From NCBI RefSeq assembly GCF_009765735.1, contig NZ_LMUW01000054.1, positions 103,944 to 167,943 on the forward strand: DNA of 64,000 nt, given 5' to 3'. Position 1 is the first letter of the stretch. Each line of letters starts with the position of its first letter. Under the pieces are notes generated by a model. That model was not told the DNA's origin. It was given only the letters and a program-made list of their open reading frames with translations, and searched no databases. Made by a program: the position numbers and the translations under genes. Source of the stretch: Xenophilus sp. L33. Lineage in GTDB: Bacteria; Pseudomonadota; Gammaproteobacteria; Burkholderiales; Burkholderiaceae_C. Below, one piece after another: positions 16,311-27,062 of this stretch.

Positions 16311-17662
16311 ACGCAGCCCCGGTGATCGAGCCGCAGCGCGCGCTGCCGGTCTACGCCGACTGCGACGTGGTGGTGGTCGGCGGCGGGCCGGCCGGCATCG
16401 CCGCCGCGGTCGCCGCGGCGCGCCACGGCGCCCGCACGCTGCTGGTCGAGCGCTACGGCTTCCTGGGCGGCATGGGCACCGCGGGCGGCGTCACCAACTT
16501 CGCCGGCCTCTACGGCCGCCGCAACGGCGAGATGACCCAGTTGGTGCACGGCGTGGCCGACGACCTTCTCGCCCGCATCGACGCGCTGGGCGGCCTCAAC
16601 AAGCCGCAGGACGGCATGCAGGGCCGCATCCGCGTGCGCTCCTACGACACCTCGGTCTACAAGTGCGCGGCCGACCAGCTGCTGCTCGACGCCGGCGTCG
16701 AGCTGCTGTTCCACGCGCTGGCCGCGGCGGTGGTCATGGACGGTCCGCGCATCGCCGCGCTGGTGGTCGAGACCAAGTCGGGCCGGCAGGCGATCCGCGC
16801 CCGCGCCTTCGTCGACTGCAGCGGCGACGCCGACGTTGCCGCCTTCGCCGGCGTGCCCTTCGAGGTCGGCGACGGCCAGGGCAGCGGGCTCTATCCGTCG
16901 ACCATGTTCCGGGTCGGCCAGGTCGAGGCGGCGCCGGCGCTGGCGGCGGTCGGTGAATTCAAGGCGATCAACGAGCTGATGGCGGCGGTGCGCGCCCGCG
17001 ACCCGGAGGCCTACGCCTTCCCGCGCGAGGGCGCCATCCTGCGGCCGCAGATCGACCCGCGCGAATGGCGGGCCAACGTGACCCAGATCCGCAACGCCGC
17101 CGGCCAGGCGATGAACGCGGTCGACGCCCGCCAGCTGAGCGAGGGCGAGCTCGAGGGCCGCCGCCAGATCGGCGAATTCTTCCGCTTCCTGAAGGCCGAG
17201 GTGCCGGGCTTCGGCGCGTCGGCGATCGTCGAGATCGCGCCGCAGGTCGGCATCCGCGAATCGCGCCGCATCGAGGGGCTGTATGCGCTCTCGGGCGAGG
17301 ACATCCTGTCGTCGGCGCGCTTCGACGACTGCATCGGCCTCAACGCCTGGCCGATGGAGATGCACAGCGCCGGGCAGATCGAATGGTTCTTCCCGCGCGA
17401 TCCGGAGCGCGCCTACAACCACCTGCCCTGGCGCATGCTGGTGCCGCGCGGCGTCGACAACCTGCTGGTGGCCGGCCGTTGCGCCTCGATGACGCACCAG
17501 GGCCAGGCGGCGGCGCGGGTCAGCGGCGGCTGCTTCGTGATGGGGCAGGCGGCCGGCACCGCGGCGGCGACGGCAACGGCGAACGGTGCGCGATTCGCCG
17601 ACATCGACGTGGCGGCGCTGCAGCAGCGGCTCGCGGCGGACGGCGTCGACCTGGACCGCTGA
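16307..17662 (+). CDS. FAD-dependent oxidoreductase (FAD_oxidored type)
   Basis: The 451-residue product has an N-terminal dinucleotide-binding motif DVVVVGGGPAGIAAAVAAARHG (about residues 21-42), LVERYGFLGGMGTAGG, and VDCSGDADVAAFAG, the pattern of the FAD_oxidored family. The C-terminal FAD contact LLVAGRCASMTHQGQAAARV is present. The family includes uncharacterised dehydrogenases often linked to Bug receptors. It may oxidise the compound taken up by the receptor; the substrate is not evident. Its start overlaps the receptor stop (ATGA). Confidence 0.85.
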   Translation: MNAAPVIEPQRALPVYADCDVVVVGGGPAGIAAAVAAARHGARTLLVERYGFLGGMGTAGGVTNFAGLYGRRNGEMTQLVHGVADDLLARIDALGGLNKPQDGMQGRIRVRSYDTSVYKCAADQLLLDAGVELLFHALAAAVVMDGPRIAALVVETKSGRQAIRARAFVDCSGDADVAAFAGVPFEVGDGQGSGLYPSTMFRVGQVEAAPALAAVGEFKAINELMAAVRARDPEAYAFPREGAILRPQIDPREWRANVTQIRNAAGQAMNAVDARQLSEGELEGRRQIGEFFRFLKAEVPGFGASAIVEIAPQVGIRESRRIEGLYALSGEDILSSARFDDCIGLNAWPMEMHSAGQIEWFFPRDPERAYNHLPWRMLVPRGVDNLLVAGRCASMTHQGQAAARVSGGCFVMGQAAGTAAATATANGARFADIDVAALQQRLAADGVDLDR

Positions 17663-17757
17663 AGGAGCGGTCCCTGACAGGCACGGGACAGGTTTTTCGC
17701 CCGCTCTTTGCTATCGTCAGGGTTTTCACCTAGCGCGTCCCCCGGACGCGAACCGCG

Positions 17758-18675
17758 ATGACCGATCCCGCCACCGCCGCCCACCTGGTCGGCCAGCTCG
17801 TCGAGCTGATGCATCTCGAACCCCTCGGCGAGGACCGCTTCCGGGCCCAGAGCGAGGACATCGGCACGCCCGCCGTCTTCGGCGGCCAGGTGCTGGGCCA
17901 GGCGCTGATGGCGGCCAGCCTGACCGTCGGCGCCGAGCGTCCGGTGCATTCGATGCACGCCTACTTCCTGCTGCCGGGCGAGCACGCGCCGATCGACTAC
18001 GCGGTCGACCGGGTGCGCGACGGGCGCAGCTTCACCACCCGGCACGTGGTCGCGCGGCAGGGCGAGCGGGTCATCTTCGAGCTGTCGGCCTCGTTCCAGA
18101 CGGTCGACCAGGGCATCGAGCACCAGAACCCGATGCCGCTCGTCGACGGCCCCGAGGGCCTGCCGAGCGAGCTCGACCAGCGCATCGCGCTCGGCGACCG
18201 GCTGGCCGAGCGCTGGCGTGCCAAGGGCCTGCAGCCGCATGGCCTCGAATACCGCCGGGTCGAGCCGGACGACATGCTGACGCCGGCCCCGCGCCCGGCC
18301 GAGAGCGCGATCTGGTTCCGCGCCATCGCCCCGCTGCCGGACGACCCGATCGTGCACCGCGCGCTCCTGGCCTACGCCTCCGACCACGGCCTCTTGCGCG
18401 CCGCGATGCGGCCGCACGGCCTGAGCTTCATCAGCGGGCAGGTGCGCCCGGCCAGCCTCGACCACGCGATGTGGTTCCACCGCGATTTCCGGCTCGACGA
18501 CTGGTTGCTCTACAGCATCGACTCGCCCAGCGCCGGCGGCGCGCGCGGCCTGTGCCGCGGCAGCATCTACACCCGCGACGGCCGGCTGGTGGCCTCGACC
18601 GCGCAGGAAGGCATGCTGCGCGTGCTGGGCCAAGGAAGCCCCCCGCTCGGCGCGGCCGGCGCGGTGCCGATATAA
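17758..18675 (+). CDS. tesB: Acyl-CoA thioesterase II
   Basis: The 305-residue double-hotdog protein hydrolyses medium and long acyl-CoAs. [17 protein letters not shown] and HSMHAYFLLPG in the first hotdog, and LDHAMWFHRDFRLDDWLLY in the second, are TesB signatures, the last containing the catalytic Asp. Length matches E. coli TesB (286) with a short extension. The 95-base upstream gap contains GTCCC and GGGAC arms followed by five Ts (about 17669-17698), a weak terminator for the upstream operon. Confidence 0.93.
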   Translation: MTDPATAAHLVGQLVELMHLEPLGEDRFRAQSEDIGTPAVFGGQVLGQALMAASLTVGAERPVHSMHAYFLLPGEHAPIDYAVDRVRDGRSFTTRHVVARQGERVIFELSASFQTVDQGIEHQNPMPLVDGPEGLPSELDQRIALGDRLAERWRAKGLQPHGLEYRRVEPDDMLTPAPRPAESAIWFRAIAPLPDDPIVHRALLAYASDHGLLRAAMRPHGLSFISGQVRPASLDHAMWFHRDFRLDDWLLYSIDSPSAGGARGLCRGSIYTRDGRLVASTAQEGMLRVLGQGSPPLGAAGAVPI

Positions 18676-18706
18676 GGACCGCTTCCTTCTTCTTTCGCAG
18701 GTCCTC

Positions 18707-19819
18707 ATGAGCGTCCTCTTCAGTCCCTTCGCCCTCGGCCCGCTGGCCTTGCGCAACCGCATCGTCATCGCGCCGATGTGCCAATACACGGCCGAGGAGG
18801 GCAGCGCCACCGACTGGCACCTGATCCACCTCGGGCAGCTGGCGCTGTCGGGCGCCGGCCTCCTGATCATCGAGGCGACCGCGGTGGAGGACCCGGGCCG
18901 CATCACGCCGGGCGACCTCGGTCTCTATTCCGATGCCAACCAGGCGGCGCTGGCCAAGGTGCTGGCCTCGATCCGCCGCCATTCGCACATCCCGGTCGCG
19001 ATCCAGCTGGCCCATGCCGGGCGCAAGGCCTCCAGCCACGCGCCGTGGGACGGCGGCCAGTCGCTGGCGCCCGACGAAGGCGCCTGGGAAACCTTCGCGC
19101 CCTCGGCGCTGCCGCACGCGGCCGGCGAGCCGCCGCCGGTGGCGCTCGACGAGGACGGCCTGGCGCGGGTCAAGGCGGCCTTCGTGCAGGCCGCGAAGCG
19201 CGCCGAGGCGCTCGGCATCGACGCGATCGAGCTGCATGCGGCCCACGGCTACCTGCTGCACCAGTTCCTCTCGCCGATCGCCAACCAGCGCACCGACGGC
19301 TACGGCGGTTCGCTCGAGAACCGCATGCGCTTCCCGCTGGAAGTCTTCGAGGCGGTCCGCGCCGCGGTGCCCGCGCGCATGCCGGTCGGGGTGCGGGTCT
19401 CGGCCACCGACTGGGTCGAGGGCGGCTGGGACGTGACGCAGAGCATCGCCTTCGGCCAGGCGTTGGCGAAGCGCGGCTGCAGCTACCTGCACGTGTCCTC
19501 GGGCGGCGTCTCGCCGCTGCAGAAGATCCCGCTCGGCCCGGGCTACCAGGTGCCGCTGGCCGCGCAGGTGCGGGCCGCGGTCGACCTGCCGGTGATCGCG
19601 GTCGGCCTGGTGACCGAGCCGAAGCAGGCCGAGGCGATCCTCGAGGCCGGCGAGGCCGACCTGGTGGCGCTGGCCCGCGCGATCCTGTTCGAGCCGCACT
19701 GGCCCTGGCGCGCCGCCGCCGAGCTGGGCGGCACGGTCGAGGCGCCGCACCAGTATTGGCGCTCGCAGCCGCGCGAGCTGAAGGCCTTGTTCGGCGACGT
19801 CCGCATCGGCCAGCGCTGA
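18707..19819 (+). CDS. NADH:flavin oxidoreductase, YqjM-like Old Yellow Enzyme
   Basis: The 370-residue TIM-barrel flavoprotein starts FSPFALGPLALRNRIVIAPMCQYTAEEG. The Cys in MCQY is the redox-tuning cysteine of the thermophilic-like OYE class. Further hallmarks are IQLAHAGRKAS, AHGYLLHQFLSPIANQRTDGYGGSLENR and GLVTEPKQAEAIL near the end. The enzyme would reduce activated C=C bonds with NAD(P)H. It lies 31 bases after tesB and could be co-transcribed. The physiological substrate cannot be told from sequence. Confidence 0.93.
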   Translation: MSVLFSPFALGPLALRNRIVIAPMCQYTAEEGSATDWHLIHLGQLALSGAGLLIIEATAVEDPGRITPGDLGLYSDANQAALAKVLASIRRHSHIPVAIQLAHAGRKASSHAPWDGGQSLAPDEGAWETFAPSALPHAAGEPPPVALDEDGLARVKAAFVQAAKRAEALGIDAIELHAAHGYLLHQFLSPIANQRTDGYGGSLENRMRFPLEVFEAVRAAVPARMPVGVRVSATDWVEGGWDVTQSIAFGQALAKRGCSYLHVSSGGVSPLQKIPLGPGYQVPLAAQVRAAVDLPVIAVGLVTEPKQAEAILEAGEADLVALARAILFEPHWPWRAAAELGGTVEAPHQYWRSQPRELKALFGDVRIGQR

Positions 19820-19836
19820 CGCCTTCGGCGGCGCAA

Positions 19837-21108
<1,272 letters not shown>

Positions 21109-21112
<4 letters not shown>

Positions 21113-22122
21113 GGGAGGCGATCCGGCGTCGGGCCGGCGAAGAAGGATTGGAGCGCGGCGCGCGGCAGTGTCCCGCGCAGGCCGATGGCGACCACGGCGC
21201 TCTCGCTCGGGCTCGGCAGGTCGGGTGGCATGGGCCGAAGCGTGCCACGGCGGCCGGCGACCTGGACCTCGGACCAATCGCTGGCGCCCTTGTCGTCGCG
21301 AGAAGTTCGCAGCCAGCCCTTCAGGCGCAGCAGACCGGGCGGCGGCGACTGCAGCCAGGCGCGCAGGGCGCCGGCGTCGAAGGCCTGCGGCGGGCGGAAG
21401 GACATGCTTTCGAAGACGCTGCCGTGGTCGGGTGCCGCGTGGTCCCCGTGGACATGGTCGTGGTCGTGGTCGTGGTCGTGAACGTGGTCGTGATGGCCGC
21501 AGCCGCAGGGCGCCGCCACGGCCGGCATCGCCAGCCCGCTCAGCAGGGCCAGCGGCACCGCCGCCTGCACCGCATCGACCAGCGGCACCGGGCCGGCCAC
21601 GCCCTCGATCCACCGCGCCAGCGCGGCGCGCCCGGCGTCGTCGACCAGCTCGCGCTTGTTGAGCACCACCAGGTCGGCCGCCCGCAGCTGCCGCTCCAGC
21701 GTGTCCGCCAGTTGCGGGTCGCGCGACTGCGCGAGCGCGGCGCCGGCGTCGACCAGCACGATCACGCCGTCCAGGCCGAGGCCCGGATCGGCCCGGCCGA
21801 GCTGCGCGATGCGCCACGGATCGGAGACGCCGCTGGCCTCGATCACCACCGCGTCGAAGGCGCTGCCGGCTTCGAGCACCCGGATCAGCGCCCGCGACAG
21901 GTCGTCGCCGATCTGGCAGCAGACGCAGCCGTTGGCCAGCGCGATCGTGTCGCCGGCGCTGGCCTCGATCAGGCCGGCGTCGATGTCGAGCGCGCCGAAG
22001 TCGTTCACCAGCACCGCCAGCCGCTGGCCCTCCGCCCGGCGCAGCCAGTGGTTGAGCAGGGTCGTCTTGCCGGCGCCGAGGAAGCCGCCGATGACGGTGA
22101 GCGGCAGGCGGGCGGCAGTCAT
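21109..22122 (-). CDS. CobW/COG0523-family GTPase, probable metallochaperone
   Basis: The 337-residue P-loop GTPase has Walker A GGFLGAGKT (residues 12-20), the metal-binding CXCC motif GCVCC (66-69), VIEASGVSDPW, and the NKRE guanine-specificity motif. A histidine/aspartate-rich insertion (GHHDHVHDHDHDHDHVHGDH, about residues 220-240) probably buffers Zn2+ or another metal. The C-terminal CobW domain ends the chain. It overlaps the amidohydrolase gene upstream and the exporter downstream by four bases each, so it may load metal into that amidohydrolase (inference). Confidence 0.92.
21455..21478 (+). repeat. Four tandem TGGTCG hexamers in the CobW gene
   Basis: Four perfect TGGTCG units encode part of the His/Asp-rich metal-binding loop on the minus strand. 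The repeat could change length by slippage and so alter the number of HD pairs without shifting frame. Confidence 0.7.
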
Positions 22123-23783
22123 TCGGTGGCCGTCCCGGCCTGGAAGACGCGGCCCGAGAGCACAGTGCCCCAGACCCGCACGTCCTTCAGCGCCATCGGA
22201 TCGACCGCCAGCGGGTCGTCCTCCAGCACGCAGAAGTCGGCCCGCTTGCCGCATTCGATGCTGCCGATCTCGTGGTCGAGCTTCAGGGTCCAGGCGGCGC
22301 CGAGCGTGATGGCGCGCAGCGCCTGCGGCACGGTCAGGCGCTCGGCCTCGCCCAGCACGCGGCCTTTCGGCGTCACCCGGTTGACCGCGCACCAGGCGGT
22401 GAAGAGCGGCCCGAGCGGCGTCACCGGCGCGTCCGAGTGGATGGCCAGCGGCACGCCCGCGGCCAGCGCGCTGCCGCAGGCGTCCAGGCGATGGGCGCGG
22501 TCCGGGCCGAGTGTCATCTCGTAGTGCTGGTCGCCCCAGTACCAGAGGTGGTTGGCGAAGAGGTTGGCGCCGAGGTCCAGCGTCTTCATGCGGCCGAACA
22601 GCGGCGCGTCGATCATCTGGCCGTGCTGCAGCACATGGCGATGGTCGGCCCGCGGCGCGCGCGCCAGGATGCGCTCGACCGCGTCGATCGCCGCGGCGCT
22701 GGCCTCGTCGCCGTTGGTGTGGGTGTGGATCTGCAGGCCGGCGCGGTGGTAGGTCTCGAAGTCGGCCTCGTACTGCGCCGGCGCGGTCACCCAGATGCCG
22801 TTGGGCGCGCCGTTGAAGTGGCCCGGCCAGCGCAGCCGGGCCGAGAAGCCCTGGATCGAGCCGTCCAGCATCATCTTCACCAGGCCGTAGCGCAGCTTGT
22901 CGGTGTTGCGGGCGACCAGCGCCTTGACGTGCTCGGCGCCCTGGGCCGCGCCATGCGTGCCGTGGAAGGCCTGGAAGGCCGGCAGGATGCGCACGCCGAC
23001 CGAATCGTCGGCCAGCGCGGCCTCGAGCACCGCGCAGTCGGCCTCGCCCAGCTTGTTGACCAGGTCGGTCGCGGTGGTCACGCCCTGCAGGCAGGCCAGC
23101 GCGGCGAAGGCCCGCACGCCGGGCTCGGTCATCGGCGCCAGCAGGCCGGCGTCGCCGATCTTGCGGATCACCAGGAACATCGCGGCGGGCTCCTGCAGCT
23201 CGCCGTTCGGTTCCCCCGAGGCGAACTTCACCACGCCCTCGACCTCGTTGTCACGCGTGATGCCGGCCAGCCGCAGCATCGCGCCGTTGACGTTCATCAG
23301 GTGGCCGTTGGCATGGGCGATCACGATCGGCCGCCCGCCGCCGATGCGGTCGAGGTGCTCGGTGGTCATGCGCTCGCCGCCGAAGTAGATCGGATCGAAG
23401 CCCCAGGCGATCAGCGGCTCGTCGGCCGCGAGGCCCTTGGCCGTCATCTCCGCGTCGATCTCGGCCAGTCGCGCGACCACCGCGTCCATCGAGCGCAGGC
23501 CGCTCCAGACCTTGCCGCGCGGATCGCGCCGGTCGAACCAGCCGAGGTACGGCAGGTCCCACATGCTGCCTTCCTTGAGGTGCGAGTGGCCTTCGACCAG
23601 GCCGGGCATCAGCACCTTGTCGGCGAAGCGCTCGTCCAGCACGTGAGGGCCCCAGGCCGACAGCTCGGCCAGGTTGCCTACGCCGAGCACCCGGCCGTCG
23701 CGCACCGCGACGTGGGTCGCTTCCGGCTGCATCGGGTTCATGGTGAGGATGCGGCGGGCGACGTAGAGGGTGGTGGTCGTCAC
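22119..23783 (-). CDS. Metal-dependent amidohydrolase, YtcJ-like
   Basis: The 554-residue protein starts at GTG overlapping the upstream oxidase stop (GTGA) and belongs to the amidohydrolase_3/YtcJ group. Signatures are VLMPGLVEGHSHLKEGSMW (HxH of metal site, about residues 59-77), KMMLDGSIQGFSARL, LQIHTHTNGDEASAAAID, HRHVLQHGQM and AIHSDAPVTPLGPL (final Asp). ERLTVPQALRAITLGAAW and GSIECGKRADFCVLEDDP close the chain. It would hydrolyse an amide, or deacylate or decyclise an amine-derived compound. The neighbours (amine/amino-acid oxidase, MFS carrier, CobW) suggest a small catabolic pathway with unknown substrate. Confidence 0.9.
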   Translation of the reverse strand: MTTTTLYVARRILTMNPMQPEATHVAVRDGRVLGVGNLAELSAWGPHVLDERFADKVLMPGLVEGHSHLKEGSMWDLPYLGWFDRRDPRGKVWSGLRSMDAVVARLAEIDAEMTAKGLAADEPLIAWGFDPIYFGGERMTTEHLDRIGGGRPIVIAHANGHLMNVNGAMLRLAGITRDNEVEGVVKFASGEPNGELQEPAAMFLVIRKIGDAGLLAPMTEPGVRAFAALACLQGVTTATDLVNKLGEADCAVLEAALADDSVGVRILPAFQAFHGTHGAAQGAEHVKALVARNTDKLRYGLVKMMLDGSIQGFSARLRWPGHFNGAPNGIWVTAPAQYEADFETYHRAGLQIHTHTNGDEASAAAIDAVERILARAPRADHRHVLQHGQMIDAPLFGRMKTLDLGANLFANHLWYWGDQHYEMTLGPDRAHRLDACGSALAAGVPLAIHSDAPVTPLGPLFTAWCAVNRVTPKGRVLGEAERLTVPQALRAITLGAAWTLKLDHEIGSIECGKRADFCVLEDDPLAVDPMALKDVRVWGTVLSGRVFQAGTATE

Positions 23784-25180
23784 AGTATTTCGTCCTGCAG
23801 GTAGTACCAGCGGTAGAGCATGCCCTGGCCGAAGCGCCGGAAGCGCGCCGCCCATTCGCCCTGGGCGGGAAAGGGCAGCGGGCTGTCGTAGATCGGCAGG
23901 TCGAAGACCGGGTCCGGCTGGCCGGCGATGCGCTGCGCCAGCCGCCGCCCGGCATGGGCCGAGAACGACACGCCGTTGCCGCCGTAGCCCAGCGCATAGA
24001 ACACCGCCTGCTTCGGATCCGGCTGCATCACGCGCGGCATCATGTCGTGCGCCACGTCGACCCAGCCCCACCACGAGTAGTCGATGCGGATGCCCTTGAG
24101 CGGCGGGAACTTGCGCGCCAGGCCGTCCACCAGCAGCGCGTAGTGCGCCGGGCCGCTGGCGTCGGCGCCGGTGATCGCGCTGCGGCTGCCGATCTGCACC
24201 CGCTTGTCGGGCAGCAGCCGGTAGTAGAAGCGCAGCGTGCGGGTGTCGGTGATCGCCTCGTGGGTCAGGAAGTTGGTCGCCGCCAGCTCGGCGTCGGTCA
24301 GCGGCCGGGTCACGATCGAGTTCGACAGCACCGGGAAGTAGCGGTTGGTGAGGCTCGGATGCAGCCCCGGCGCGGTGTAGGCGCCGGTGGCGATGCCGAC
24401 CGCGCGCGCCCGCACCGTGCCGCCGGGCGTCTTCAGGTGGTGCACGCCGCCCTTGGTTTCCCAGCCGGTCACCGGGCTCGACGGATGCACCCGCGCGCCG
24501 CCGGCGCGGGCCCGCTTCAGGTAGCTGTAGGCCAGCTTGAGCGGATGCACGCAGATGCCCTCGGCCTCGTGCATCGCGCCGGCGGCGTCCTGGTCGTTGC
24601 AGTATTCGGCCCGCACCTCGGCGGCGCTCAGCATGCGGGTGTCGTAGCCGAACCGGTCGCGCATCACCTTCGCCTCGTTGGCCAGGAAGGCCATCTTCTG
24701 CGGCCGGTGCGCGACGTACAGGTGGCCGCCGGGCTGCGGATCGCAGTCGGCGCCGGCCACCAGGTCCTTGAAGGTCTCGAAGCCGAAGCGGATTTCCTCG
24801 TCCAGCCGGCGCGCGGTGGCCAGGCCCCAGCGTTCGATCCACTGCGAGCGGTAGAGCCGGCCGCTGGCGTTCTGGCCCTGGCCGCCGTTGCGGCTGGTGC
24901 AGCCCCAGGCGACGCGGTTGGCTTCCAGCACCACCGCCTTGATGCCGTGCGCCTCGGCCAGGAACAGCGCGGTCGCGAGGCCGGTGAAGCCGGAGCCGAT
25001 GATCGCCACGTCGGCGTCGATGTCGCCTGCCAGCGGGCCGTCGTCGTCGGGCGGCGCGCCGGCGGTGGCCGCCCAGTAGGTCGGCGCGTAGTCGCGGTTG
25101 CGGCCGGGGCCGTCGGAGACCAGCGGGTCGTAGGCCGGGTCGTAGGGCGCGAACAGCTCGCGCGGTGCGGCGATGCTCAT
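23780..25180 (-). CDS. FAD-dependent amine/amino-acid oxidase (DadA/PuuB-like)
   Basis: The 466-residue DAO-family flavoprotein has ADVAIIGSGFTGLATALFLAE near residue 55, VLEANRVAWGCTSRNGGQG, and a C-terminal YALGYGGNGVSFSAHAGRRLA FAD contact. SRNGGQ and the overall order match gamma-glutamylputrescine oxidase (PuuB/OrdL-like) proteins better than D-amino-acid dehydrogenase. It probably oxidises an amine or N-alkyl amino acid and releases an aldehyde. It is followed by the amidohydrolase at a GTGA overlap and preceded by the NTF2-like gene 14 bases away. Confidence 0.88.
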   Translation of the reverse strand: MSIAAPRELFAPYDPAYDPLVSDGPGRNRDYAPTYWAATAGAPPDDDGPLAGDIDADVAIIGSGFTGLATALFLAEAHGIKAVVLEANRVAWGCTSRNGGQGQNASGRLYRSQWIERWGLATARRLDEEIRFGFETFKDLVAGADCDPQPGGHLYVAHRPQKMAFLANEAKVMRDRFGYDTRMLSAAEVRAEYCNDQDAAGAMHEAEGICVHPLKLAYSYLKRARAGGARVHPSSPVTGWETKGGVHHLKTPGGTVRARAVGIATGAYTAPGLHPSLTNRYFPVLSNSIVTRPLTDAELAATNFLTHEAITDTRTLRFYYRLLPDKRVQIGSRSAITGADASGPAHYALLVDGLARKFPPLKGIRIDYSWWGWVDVAHDMMPRVMQPDPKQAVFYALGYGGNGVSFSAHAGRRLAQRIAGQPDPVFDLPIYDSPLPFPAQGEWAARFRRFGQGMLYRWYYLQDEIL

Positions 25181-25194
25181 GGCCGTGTCCTGCT

Positions 25195-25578
25195 TCAGGC
25201 CGCCGGCAGCAGCGGCCGCGCCTTGCGGAAGACGTTCTTCACCAGGATCAGCCCGTCCTTGAAGGTGAACAGGTCGACCCCGTCCGACTCGCTGCGCGCG
25301 CCGTCGGCGGCGGTGCCGGTGAAGGTCCATTCCGAGACGCCGCGTTCGCCTGCGACCCAGTGCCGGCCGTTGCGCCACTGCGCGTCGGGAAAGGCCTGCC
25401 ACGCCGAGGCGAAAGCCTTGGCGACGGCTTCGTGGCCGATGTGCCGGGTGCCCCAGCTGTCGGGGCCGGCGGCGGTCTCGAAGACGCAGTCGGGGTGCAT
25501 GAAGCGCATCAGCGCCGGCAGGTCGTGGCGGTTCCAGGCGGCGGAAAAGGCTTCCAGCATGGCGATGTCGGGGGTCAA
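25195..25578 (-). CDS. NTF2-like/SnoaL-fold protein
   Basis: The 127-residue protein has the SnoaL-like pattern AMLEAFSAAWNRHDLPALMRFMHPDCVFET with a later GTRHIGHEAVAKAF and WTFTGTAADGARSESDGVDLFTF. Members are small cone-fold enzymes or ligand binders. Its place between the transporter and the oxidase suggests an accessory catalytic step, but no function can be given from sequence alone. Confidence 0.85.
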   Translation of the reverse strand: MTPDIAMLEAFSAAWNRHDLPALMRFMHPDCVFETAAGPDSWGTRHIGHEAVAKAFASAWQAFPDAQWRNGRHWVAGERGVSEWTFTGTAADGARSESDGVDLFTFKDGLILVKNVFRKARPLLPAA

Positions 25579-25660
25579 GAAAGTTCTCCTTGGAAAGCGA
25601 AGGCAAAGCGATGCCCGCGCGCCCCTGCGACGGGGCGCGTGGCGGGTGACGGGGGCGCCC

Positions 25661-26959
25661 TCAGGCGATGCGGGCGGAGGCCAGCGGGGCGGGCGCTTCC
25701 TCGTCCTCGGCCGACAGCTCGGCCAGGCTCGGATAGCGCTTCATGGTCAGGAACAGCAGCGCGGGCACGGCCTGCAGCGCCACCAGCAGCCACAGCGGCA
25801 GCGTGGCGGAGCCTTGCGTGGTCGCGATCGTGGCGAAGGCGATCGGCCCGATCGCGCCGCCGACGAAGAAGGCGGCCAGGAACCAGCCGAACACGCTCGA
25901 CAGCGACCGGGTGCCGAAGTAGCGGCTGGCCAGGTAGGGCATCAGGTCCGACTCGCCGCCGATCGAGATGCCCAGCAGCAGGGCGCCGAAGATCACGATC
26001 GCCGGCGACGGCGCGGTCGCGTAGATCGCGATGCCGATCACCGCCGAGGCCAGCGTGATCAGGCCGACCCAGGGCCCGTGCATCTTGTCGAGCAGCCAGC
26101 CGATGCCGACCCGCCCCAGCAGCACCGCCGCGCCCGACACCGCCTGCACCTTGGCCACTTCGGCGGCGGTCAGGCCGGCGGTCTTCGAGAGGATGAACAC
26201 GTAGTTGATCGTGATCGCGTAGGCGGTCAGGCCCATCACCGCGAAGCTCAGCGCGAACTTCCAGAAGGTGGCCGACCGGATGATGACGCCGCGCGACGGC
26301 CCGACCAGCGCCGCCTTCTGGTCGGCGCGCCGGTTCGCGCTCGGCGCGTCGCCGTCGGGCAGCAGGCCGTAGGGCGCCGGGCTGTCCTTGACCAGCAGGG
26401 CCACCATCGGCAGGCAGACCAGCAGCTCGAAGGCCGCCAGGCTCAGCAGCGCGTCCGACCAGCCGGTCGCCGCGATCATGTGCGCCGCCAGGATCGGGAT
26501 CACCACCGCGCCGACCGCCTGCGAGCCGGCCGCCAGGCCGAGCGCCAGGCCGCGCTTGCGGTCGAACCAGAGCGCCATCGCCCGCGCGTAGGAGACCACG
26601 TTGGTGCCGGCGCTGACCAGGCCGATCAGCGCGAAGGCGGCGTAGAACTGGGTGAGGGAATCGCCGATCTGGCTCAGCGCCGCGAGCGAGACCGCGAACA
26701 GCGCGATGCTCACGCAGGCCACCCGGCGGCAGCCCCAGCGGTCGAGCATCCAGCCGTAGACCGGGTAGGTCAGCATCTGCAGCAGCAGGTAGATCGTGGC
26801 GGCCTTCGCCAACTGCGGCAGCGTCCAGCCGAAGTCGTGGTTCCAGGCGCCGGCCAGCTGGGAGAAACCCGAACTGATGAAGACGACCGAACCGAAAGCG
26901 ATACCGAAACCCGAACCGGCGACGACGCGCCAACCGGGGAAGATCCCTCTGTTTGCCAT
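25661..26959 (-). CDS. MFS transporter
   Basis: The 432-residue protein has about twelve hydrophobic segments. It has PGWRVVAGSGFGIAFGSVVF at the start, the loop 2-3 motif PVYGWMLDRWGCRRV near residue 65, and GLALGLAAGSQAVGAVV, a layout like MFS monocarboxylate or oxalate/formate antiporter-type carriers. It is first in the minus-strand operon and divergent from a MocR regulator, so it probably imports the operon's substrate. An 82-base gap separates it from the NTF2-like gene. Confidence 0.9.
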   Translation of the reverse strand: MANRGIFPGWRVVAGSGFGIAFGSVVFISSGFSQLAGAWNHDFGWTLPQLAKAATIYLLLQMLTYPVYGWMLDRWGCRRVACVSIALFAVSLAALSQIGDSLTQFYAAFALIGLVSAGTNVVSYARAMALWFDRKRGLALGLAAGSQAVGAVVIPILAAHMIAATGWSDALLSLAAFELLVCLPMVALLVKDSPAPYGLLPDGDAPSANRRADQKAALVGPSRGVIIRSATFWKFALSFAVMGLTAYAITINYVFILSKTAGLTAAEVAKVQAVSGAAVLLGRVGIGWLLDKMHGPWVGLITLASAVIGIAIYATAPSPAIVIFGALLLGISIGGESDLMPYLASRYFGTRSLSSVFGWFLAAFFVGGAIGPIAFATIATTQGSATLPLWLLVALQAVPALLFLTMKRYPSLAELSAEDEEAPAPLASARIA

Positions 26960-27062
26960 GCAGCCCTCCTGATGGTCGCGCGAAACATTCGGCGACGGGC
27001 CGAGGTTAAGCTTTTGTCTTGCGCCCGTCATAGAGCCAGTGGGCGCCAATCGTGAAAGCCAG

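Noticed and set aside
17669-17698. Strong rho-independent terminator after the FAD oxidoreductase
   Set aside because: The arms are only five bases with a 10-base loop; kept as a weak possibility in the tesB entry only.
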